Assembly (NCBI RefSeq): GCF_030538285.1
Contig: NZ_JAUNUG010000016.1
Coordinates: 1 to 57,357, forward strand
DNA: 57,357 nt
DNA from: Corynebacterium sp.
GTDB taxonomy: Bacteria > Actinomycetota > Actinomycetes > Mycobacteriales > Mycobacteriaceae
Direction: 5' to 3'
The position numbers were made by a program, and so were the translations under genes. Each line of letters opens with the position of its first letter. The first letter of the stretch is position 1. Below the pieces are notes generated by a model. The model searched no databases, was not told the DNA's origin, and saw nothing but the letters and a program-made list of their open reading frames with translations. Shown piece after piece: positions 51,739 through 57,357 of this stretch.

Positions 51739-51945
51739 TTAGTCCTGCTCGCGCAGGCGGAAACCGGCGTTCTCGACGGCGCGGGCAACCATGTGGTCAG
51801 AGATACCCTCGCTGGTCACGGCCATATGGCCGGTCGCGGGATCGACGTCGACGCCCTGGGTTCCGGGAATCTCGTTGATCTCTTCCTCGACTGCTATCCG
51901 GCAGGCCTCACCGGTCATGCCCTCGACGACATAGTTCTTGATCAT
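51739..51945 (-). CDS. HMA-domain protein with lost metal site (CopZ paralogue)
   Basis: 68 aa, same length and layout as copZ (MIKNYVVEGMTGEACRIAVE vs [20 protein letters not shown]), but the first metal Cys is replaced: GMTGEAC has one Cys and an acidic Glu instead of CGHC. The rest of the ferredoxin-like fold is kept (ATGHMAVTSEGISDHMVARAV). AAAGGA precedes the ATG, and it is not degraded, so it may have a new role (regulator, non-copper ligand, partner of CopA/CopZ). No copper box upstream. Confidence 0.8.
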   Translation of the reverse strand: MIKNYVVEGMTGEACRIAVEEEINEIPGTQGVDVDPATGHMAVTSEGISDHMVARAVENAGFRLREQD

Positions 51946-52074
51946 GGGGATCCTTTTCTCTGGCCGGACAGCTCCATGGGAATAAATAAACAGCCAGGTA
52001 GGGTTGAGCTAGAACACAGCCGCTAAACGCGGTCATACGTAAGACCATACAAAACGACTTTTTAGGAGATTCAG

Positions 52075-52458
52075 TTGGCAACCATCGATATCACTGAGGC
52101 AACGTTCGAGGACACCGTCACCGGCGAGGGCATCGTGCTCGTTGACGCCTGGGCATCCTGGTGCGGTCCGTGCCGCGCCTTCGCCCCGACCTTCGAGGCC
52201 GCGTCCGAGAACCACGAGGACGCTACCTTCGCCAAGCTGGACACAGAGGCCAACCAGGGCCTCGCCGCTGCCCTGCAGATCCAGTCCATCCCGACCCTGA
52301 TGATCTTCCGCGACGGCATCATGGTCTACCGCGACGCCGGCGCCCTGCCGCCCGCCGCTCTGGAGGATCTCATCGGCCAGGTCAAGGGCCTGGACATGGA
52401 GGATGTGCGCCGCCAGGTCGCTGAGGCCAACGCCGCCCGCGACGCCGAAGGCCAGTAG
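52075..52458 (+). CDS. Thioredoxin-like protein
   Basis: 127 aa from a TTG at 52075 with AGGAG 6 nt upstream. Thioredoxin fold with DAWASWCGPCRAFAPTFEAAS (active CGPC at ~30-33), Asp LDTEAN and cis-Pro IQSIPTLMIF. A ~20-residue acidic/Ala C-terminal extension (VRRQVAEANAARDAEG) follows the usual end. Cytoplasmic disulfide reductant; its own reductase is not in the window. Next to the copper genes, as might suit thiol protection. Confidence 0.93.
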   Translation: MATIDITEATFEDTVTGEGIVLVDAWASWCGPCRAFAPTFEAASENHEDATFAKLDTEANQGLAAALQIQSIPTLMIFRDGIMVYRDAGALPPAALEDLIGQVKGLDMEDVRRQVAEANAARDAEGQ

Positions 52459-52476
52459 TCCCACCACTGAGAAGAC

Positions 52477-52513
52477 AAGGTCCGGTTCCCCGTCCTGGGG
52501 GCCGGGCCTTTGC
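52477..52513 (+). terminator. Terminator of the thioredoxin gene
   Basis: AAGGTCCGG (52477-52485) pairs with CCGGGCCTT (52502-52510, one G-T), inner TTCCCC/GGGGG pairing, then TTTG. Confidence 0.75.
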
Positions 52514-52588
52514 GCATCCTGACGGCAGCGAGGATTTCTCTCTAAACTTCGGTGTAAAGAGCCCGATCGATGAAAGAGAGACCCGCTC

Positions 52589-53530
52589 ATGCCGAACCCC
52601 TTGTCCAAGGGCTGGAAGTACCTCATGGCCTCCTTCGACTCCAAGATCGATGAGAACGCCGACCCAAAGGTGCAGATCCAGCAGGCCACCGAGGCCGCCA
52701 AGCGTCAGCACCAGGAGATCACTGAGCAGGCCGCGTCGGTGATCGGCAACCAGAAGCAGCTGGAAATGAAGCTCGACCGCCTGCTCAAGTCGCAGCAGGA
52801 GCACCAGGAGCAGGCCCGCACGGCTCTCGCCGCCGCCGATAAGGCCAGTGCCGAAGGCGATACCGCCAAGGCGCAGGAGTTCACCAACACCGCGGAGATT
52901 TTTGCCTCCCAGCTGGTGGCCGTCGAGCAGCAGCTCGAGGAGACCAAGCAGATGCACGCGCAGGCCACGCAGAACGCGGAGCAGGCTACCCGCCAGCAGA
53001 TCGAATCAGAGGCGCGCCTCAAGGAGCAGCTCTCCCAGATTGATCAGCTCCGCGCCCAGGCCGATCAGGCCGCCATGCAGGAGACCGCCACCCGTGCGAT
53101 GGACTCCATGCAGGAACTGCGCCCTGACGGCAACGTGCCGACCCTGGATGCCGTGCGGGAGAAGATCGAGCGTCGTTACGCGGATGCCCTCGGCGCACAG
53201 GAGCTGACCCAGCACTCGGTGGGTGACCGCATGACTGAGATTGCCAGCGCTGGCACCGATATGAAGGCTTCCGCGCGTCTGGCCGAGATCCGGGCCTCCA
53301 TGGCCGGCGAATCCGCCGGTGAACTCACCGAGGGTTCTGGCGAACCCGAGCTGGTCGACGCCGAGCCGGTCGAGAAGGCCGCCGATGAGGGCATGGGCAC
53401 CGCACCCGGCGTCCAAGACACCCAGTACCAGCGGGAAGAGGCAGCGCAGGATGCCTCCGATGCCCAGGCAGAAGCTGACGCCGCCGGGGAGGGAATGATT
53501 CCCGATGAGCCCGGCGGCGCCGACAAGTAG
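52589..53530 (+). CDS. PspA/IM30-family coiled-coil protein
   Basis: 313 aa. Begins MPNPLSKGWKYLMASFDSKI with the amphipathic first helix expected of PspA/Vipp1, then coiled coil ~30-165 very rich in Gln, Glu, Ala (AAKRQHQEITEQAASVIGNQ, LLKSQQEHQEQARTA). The C-terminal third (~235-313) is acidic and low complexity (EPELVDAEPVEKAADEG), longer than in classical PspA (~225 aa). Probably binds and stabilises stressed membrane. GAAAGAGAG before the ATG. Convergent with the NYN gene. Confidence 0.85.
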   Translation: MPNPLSKGWKYLMASFDSKIDENADPKVQIQQATEAAKRQHQEITEQAASVIGNQKQLEMKLDRLLKSQQEHQEQARTALAAADKASAEGDTAKAQEFTNTAEIFASQLVAVEQQLEETKQMHAQATQNAEQATRQQIESEARLKEQLSQIDQLRAQADQAAMQETATRAMDSMQELRPDGNVPTLDAVREKIERRYADALGAQELTQHSVGDRMTEIASAGTDMKASARLAEIRASMAGESAGELTEGSGEPELVDAEPVEKAADEGMGTAPGVQDTQYQREEAAQDASDAQAEADAAGEGMIPDEPGGADK

Positions 53531-53543
53531 TTAAACGCAGGGA

Positions 53544-54785
53544 TCAGCCGCGGCGGAAGTTGATCAGTACGCCGCGGATGCCCGAGTGGAAGCCATCCCG
53601 GAGGTTGACGCGCTGTGATTCGCTGAGCGTGTACTCGTGAAGAGTCTCGCAGGCGAACTGCAGCAGCGGACGATCAATCTCCGGGGGCAGGCCGCCGCCC
53701 GAGAGCAGATGCGCGGAATCGCGCTGCTCCGTGGTGGCGGCATTGTCATACCACCAGGTGGCATACTGCTGCCCGACGTCGAAAGGCGTCTGGAACCCGG
53801 CCGAAGACCACACCTCCTCCGGCAGCGGCACGTAGCGCGAGCGCAGCTTCCGGCGCGGCGCCATCATGGACGGCTTCGGCGCGCCGGGCTTCGGGGTCGG
53901 CTTCGGGGCCTGGGCGGGCTCCTCTTCCTCCGGAGACGGGGTCTGCGCGGCGGCTGCTTTATCCTCCTCGCTGACTTCCTGGGCGGCGGCACTGGCCGCC
54001 GCCTGGACGGCCGCATCCATGGGGGACGGGGCCTGGGAGACGGGGCTGGCCGGAGCGAAGGATCCCTCCGGGGTGGTCTTTTCCTCACACGGCTGGGTCG
54101 GGGCGTCGGCGGGTGTCGACTCCGGGGTGGCCTCGGAGGGAGCGAGGTTGCCGGGGCTGGGTACCTCTGTCATGCCGAGGTCCTCGATGGGTTCGGCATC
54201 TGACAGCGGGCGGTCGCGGACCACCGGTGGCAGCGGCCCTTCGAGGACCTGCAGTTGCATGGCCTCGGCGAAGTCCTCGCGCGGGTCGAGGATGGTGGTG
54301 GAATCGCAGGCGTGGCGCAGGGCAGAGGACATGGAATCCCAGCCGAAGCCGTACAGGTGGACGCGGAGGCCGTGGTTGGTGGCCTCGTTGACGCCGGGGA
54401 TCATGTCGGCGTCGCCGGAGACGAGCACGAGGTCGGAGACCTGCTGGCGACAGGCGGTGACCACCATGTCGGCGACCAGGCGCGTGTCCACTGCCTTCTG
54501 GGTGCGCCGTTCGCCCCACTCGATGAGTTGTCCGGCGCGCAGTTGCACGCCATCGCAGGTGCGCAGGGCGCGTTGGTAGCGGTGCGGGCCGGTCTCGGGG
54601 ATGCCGTCGTACCAGAGTTGGCGGTGGATGGGCTGGTGGAGCTGGGTCTGGATCATGTTCCCGAGGACGTTGACTACCTCGGGCAGATCAATCTCTAACT
54701 GTGCGCGGGCACCTGTTTCCCAGGAGTTATAGAAACTCGCCAGGAGATATGAGGTGTCGACAAAGACAATGGTGCGTTCAAGCAT
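53544..54785 (-). CDS. NYN-domain (PIN-like) protein with long Pro/Ala/Glu linker
   Basis: 413 aa from ATG 54785 (TTAGGAGCC before it). Residues ~1-165: NYN nuclease-like domain with RTIVFVDTSYLLASFYNSWE (first Asp), KAVDTRLVADMVVTACR and LVLVSGDADMIPGVNEA, the expected acidic triad. Residues ~180-310 are low complexity (PSPEEEEPAQAPKPTPKP). The last ~100 residues form a second conserved-looking domain (RSRYVPLPEEVWSSAGF to GIRGVLINFRRG) I do not recognise. NYN proteins are predicted RNases. It ends 13 bp from the convergent PspA-like gene. Confidence 0.82.
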   Translation of the reverse strand: MLERTIVFVDTSYLLASFYNSWETGARAQLEIDLPEVVNVLGNMIQTQLHQPIHRQLWYDGIPETGPHRYQRALRTCDGVQLRAGQLIEWGERRTQKAVDTRLVADMVVTACRQQVSDLVLVSGDADMIPGVNEATNHGLRVHLYGFGWDSMSSALRHACDSTTILDPREDFAEAMQLQVLEGPLPPVVRDRPLSDAEPIEDLGMTEVPSPGNLAPSEATPESTPADAPTQPCEEKTTPEGSFAPASPVSQAPSPMDAAVQAAASAAAQEVSEEDKAAAAQTPSPEEEEPAQAPKPTPKPGAPKPSMMAPRRKLRSRYVPLPEEVWSSAGFQTPFDVGQQYATWWYDNAATTEQRDSAHLLSGGGLPPEIDRPLLQFACETLHEYTLSESQRVNLRDGFHSGIRGVLINFRRG

Positions 54786-54978
54786 GGCTCCTAATTTCTT
54801 TTTGTTCGTAACTAAGTTGCGTTTCTTCCACCCCAGCATGCCCTAACTACGTGGCTGGCGTCGATGCCGGTCCCCGGATTCCCGACAAAGCCGCAGGTCG
54901 TGGGGCAGGGGGTAGCCAAGTTGTTATCCATGAGATAGGTTAGTTAGTACAGTAACCAACCGACTAAGTGGGTGAGTG
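54786..54978 (+). promoter_or_regulatory. GntR promoter region with inverted repeat
   Basis: 193 bp between divergent NYN and gntR. GGTTAGTT at 54938-54945 and AACCAACC at 54954-54961 form an imperfect inverted repeat around AGTACAGT, 17 bp before the gntR start; it is the likely self-regulation site of the YtrA-type regulator. Rest of the gap holds nothing I recognise. Confidence 0.5.
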
Positions 54979-55350
54979 ATGGACGCCACTGCGCCGCTTT
55001 TCAGGCAAATCGCCGAACTGATCGAGGATTCCGTCGTGGACGGCACCCTCGCCACCGGCGATCGCGCGCCCTCCACCAACGAATTGGCTGATTTCCATGA
55101 CATCAACCCGGCCACCGCCCGCCGCGGGCTCTCCCTCCTCGTCGATTCTGGCGTGCTGGCAAAGAGGCGCGGCATCGGCATGTTCGTCACACCCGGGGCC
55201 CGCGGTCTCATCATTGCCCGGCGCCGGGAGGATTTCGCCGCCAACTACGTGGCCCCGCTTATTGATGAAGCCGCCAAACTCGATTTCACCCGAGCCGATA
55301 TCCGCCACCTCATCGACGCTGTCGCAGAAAGCCGAGGTCTTTACCGATGA
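54979..55350 (+). CDS. GntR-family regulator, YtrA subfamily
   Basis: 123 aa from ATG 54979. N-terminal winged helix PLFRQIAELIEDSVVDGTLATGDRAPSTNELADFHDINPATARRGLSLL, with a short C-terminal helical part (no ligand domain), the YtrA size. Such regulators repress the ABC genes they precede. Overlaps the ATPase gene by ATGA. Confidence 0.9.
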   Translation: MDATAPLFRQIAELIEDSVVDGTLATGDRAPSTNELADFHDINPATARRGLSLLVDSGVLAKRRGIGMFVTPGARGLIIARRREDFAANYVAPLIDEAAKLDFTRADIRHLIDAVAESRGLYR

Positions 55351-56231
55351 TCACCGCCCGCAACCTCTCTGCCGGCTATCGCCGGAATGCCGAAGTCCTG
55401 CAGGGGATGAGTTTTCACCTGGAACCCGGTCTCATTCACGGGCTCATCGGCCGCAACGGCTCCGGAAAAACGACCCTGCTCCGTGTGCTGGCCGGCCAGC
55501 TCACCGCCCAGGGGGAGGTCGAGGTTCTTGGCCACCGCCCCTTCGACCGCGCCGAGGTAATGGACCGCCTGGTGCTGGCCGGGATCGATGCCCCCTTGCC
55601 CGACCGGTGGTCGGTGTCCACGCTTCTCGACGTCGCCGCCGCCCGCTGGCACTCCTGGGATCCAGCCCGCGCCGCCGAACTGGTGTCGCGTTTCGATCTG
55701 TCTCCGAACACCCGCTACTCCGAGCTCTCCCGTGGCCAGAAGTCCGCGGCCAGCATTGTTCTGGCGGTGGCCAGCGGCTGCGAACTGTTGCTTCTCGACG
55801 AACCGTATCTCGGACTCGACGTCGCCAAGCGGGAACAGTTCTACCGGACGCTGCGTGAGGAGGCCGGGCGCACCATCGTCCTGTCCACCCACCACCTCCA
55901 CGAGGCGGAGAAGCTGCTGGACACCGTGCTCTACATCGATGACGGCCGCGTCGTCCTCCACGGTGCCATCGACGAGGTGTCAGCCCGCTTCGTCCAACTG
56001 AGTGGGGTGCCCGATGATGTGGACCGGGTCCTCAACCGCCTGGGGAACCTCCGGGAGCTGCGTCGCGAGGACCTGTCGTTGGGTCGGCGCAGCATCGTCG
56101 ATCTGGGCGACGGTGGCGCCGACATCGACGCGGTGGCGCATACCGCTGCCCAGGTCGGACCGGTGAAGGTCACCGAGCTCACCCTCGAGAACGCCGTGCT
56201 GGCCATGACGACGACGGGAGATCCGCGATGA
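55347..56231 (+). CDS. ABC transporter ATP-binding protein
   Basis: 294 aa. Walker A LIGRNGSGKTTLLRVLAGQL (~31-50), signature YSELSRGQKSAASIVLAVA, Walker B LLLLDEPYLGLDV, switch STHHLHEAEKL. A ~80-residue C-terminal extension (from ~215) ends TELTLENAVLAMTTTG, common in exporters of the YtrB/CcmA type. Partner of the following membrane protein; substrate unknown. Overlaps the permease gene by ATGA. Confidence 0.92.
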   Translation: MITARNLSAGYRRNAEVLQGMSFHLEPGLIHGLIGRNGSGKTTLLRVLAGQLTAQGEVEVLGHRPFDRAEVMDRLVLAGIDAPLPDRWSVSTLLDVAAARWHSWDPARAAELVSRFDLSPNTRYSELSRGQKSAASIVLAVASGCELLLLDEPYLGLDVAKREQFYRTLREEAGRTIVLSTHHLHEAEKLLDTVLYIDDGRVVLHGAIDEVSARFVQLSGVPDDVDRVLNRLGNLRELRREDLSLGRRSIVDLGDGGADIDAVAHTAAQVGPVKVTELTLENAVLAMTTTGDPR

Positions 56232-57271
56232 ACCAGGTCGTCTCCCAGGCCCGCCTCTTCCGGGCGCTGGCGCTGCGTCCCCGTCTGCTCATCGGGTTCG
56301 TACCGCTGTTCATGTTCACCACACTGGCGACCATCGTGGCCTCCGGGACCACGTTCTGGGCACAGATCGTGCTGGTCGCGCTCATGATGTGGGTGATCCG
56401 ACCCGCCTGGGTGGACTACCAGGCCCTGTCGCTGGGCAGCCTGACCTGGAGGAGGCACCGGCGGTGGTTGGGAGCGATCGCGCTCACCTTCACGCTGCTC
56501 GTGGCGCTGCTGTTGCGGAGACTTACGCCAGCGGGCGACGACACCGCGCTCATCTATCCGGTACTGATGGCCGTCAGTCTGCTCACCGTCGTCGACTCAC
56601 CGGTTCGGGGCATCGACAAGCGGCAACGCCCCGAACGGGGCCTGGGGCGCTTCCTCCCCGTCGACCCGGTCAACCAGATCATCCGCGCCCCACAGCTGAC
56701 CATGTGGACCACTCTGTGGGCGGCTGCCCTGGTCTATCTCCTCATTCGTTGGGCACTCGAGGACTACATGGGTGGCGACACCGACCACTTCACCGGATTC
56801 ATCTTCCTCGCCATGTACCTGCCCATCGTCCTGCTCACGCAGCGACCATTGCGGTCCTCGCTCCGGCAGTGGGTCGCGATCGGCGGCACCCGCCGTCGTT
56901 GGGCCCGCGAAACCTGGGCCGTCGGAGGAGTCAACGTGGTCCTGGGAGCGGTCGGTGCCGCCGTCATGTTGTCGCGAGGGGGCAGCGCCCGCGACGGCGC
57001 CATGCTGTTCGCAGTGCTCATGCTGTTTCTAGTGGGTTCCGTCATTCTCGAGCTTGTCGACGCCCGCACCATCGGGTTCCTGGCGCTGCCCCTGGTGGTC
57101 ATCGTCGCGGTGCTCGTCGCCCACGGATTCGGGGCACCGTCTGTACTCGTCACCGCCGGAGCACTCGCCTCTTATGCGGTTTTCGGATGGAGCGTGCACC
57201 GTGCAGCGGCCCGGGTGGCCGTCTTCAACCACGGGATGACCGGGGCCCGGGAACGTTCTTTGAGCGCATAA
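56228..57271 (+). CDS. ABC transporter membrane protein of the GntR operon
   Basis: 347 aa with about eight hydrophobic segments (IGFVPLFMFTTLATIVASG first; LGAVGAAVMLSRGG and LALPLVVIVAVLVAHGF later). No family signature recognised, but ATGA coupling to the ATPase and regulator makes it the permease. Complete; TAA at 57269-57271. The last 86 bp of the window hold no gene that I can see. Confidence 0.8.
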   Translation: MNQVVSQARLFRALALRPRLLIGFVPLFMFTTLATIVASGTTFWAQIVLVALMMWVIRPAWVDYQALSLGSLTWRRHRRWLGAIALTFTLLVALLLRRLTPAGDDTALIYPVLMAVSLLTVVDSPVRGIDKRQRPERGLGRFLPVDPVNQIIRAPQLTMWTTLWAAALVYLLIRWALEDYMGGDTDHFTGFIFLAMYLPIVLLTQRPLRSSLRQWVAIGGTRRRWARETWAVGGVNVVLGAVGAAVMLSRGGSARDGAMLFAVLMLFLVGSVILELVDARTIGFLALPLVVIVAVLVAHGFGAPSVLVTAGALASYAVFGWSVHRAAARVAVFNHGMTGARERSLSA

Positions 57272-57357
57272 CAGCGCTTCCGATGGGGCCGATTTCACCG
57301 CCGTGAGCTGGGGGTTTGTGTTGTTGTGGGGTGGTGTGTAACTTTATGTGAGTCAGC

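Noticed and set aside
57272-57357. Start of another gene at the right edge
   Set aside because: T/G-rich sequence with no ribosome site plus start codon and coding pattern visible in the 86 bp left.

Overview
The window is GC-rich and gene-dense and reads as chromosomal DNA of a Corynebacterium species. Evidence: the divergent heme module chrA-chrS / hrtB-hrtA; a phenylacetate (paa) cluster with a TetR repressor and operators of the type known from C. glutamicum; and the order ino1 / DUF5318 / class A PBP / GT87 membrane protein / rpsF-ssb-rplI / dnaB, which as I recall matches the near-origin block of mycobacteria (leuS to dnaB). GTG and TTG starts, TGATG/ATGA couplings and leaderless-looking genes are common. 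I recognised no tRNA, rRNA, CRISPR array, prophage or intact IS element.

Layout. 1-13.4 kb: 3' end of leuS, a short ThDP enzyme, an HNH (13E12-type) protein next to an apparently 5'-truncated membrane gene, an acuI-like reductase, two decayed genes (vanZ-like; a lipoprotein-like remnant), a cupin, a secreted lipase, chrSA/hrtBA, a winged-helix protein and two tandem TIGR02206-type membrane proteins. 13.5-27.9 kb: complete phenylacetyl-CoA pathway: paaZ, a hotdog thioesterase, paaH-F-J-G-E-D-C-B-A (minus strand), paaI, paaR, paaK and an MFS symporter. Four PaaR operators and three GlxR-like sites sit at its promoters, so it can be read as one regulon: PaaK makes phenylacetyl-CoA, PaaABC(D)E epoxidises it, PaaG isomerises, PaaZ opens the ring, PaaJ/F/H and a thiolase do beta-oxidation, and PaaI rescues dead-end thioesters.

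28-37.6 kb: nnr, nei-like glycosylase, an AlbA_2/Schlafen-type regulator embedded in 12-bp iterated repeats on both sides, DUF1846 protein, trhO, a small membrane protein, a universal stress protein, a MarR (MalR-like) regulator and ino1. 37.7-45.5 kb: DUF5318, PBP1, GT87, small membrane protein, rpsF-ssb-rplI, a 430-bp gap packed with DnaA boxes, and dnaB. 45.6-57.3 kb: padR with two operator palindromes and an MFS gene, a 370-bp non-coding region leading to a 56-codon gene, a NiaP-like transporter, a copper block (copA, copZ, a copZ-like gene that lost a metal-binding Cys; twin CsoR-type boxes), thioredoxin, a PspA-like coiled-coil protein, an NYN-domain protein, and a GntR/ABC/permease operon.

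Signals not explained by genes: (i) four intergenic copies of a perfect 16-bp palindrome GTGCGCAGCTGCGCAC; (ii) at least 13 exact copies of the 11-mer GCTTATCGACG on both strands, some forcing rare codons; (iii) the iterated repeats around the AlbA_2 gene; (iv) the DnaA-box cluster before dnaB. These are the best candidates for undescribed biology here. All function calls rest on reading the sequence and memory of families; no search was run.
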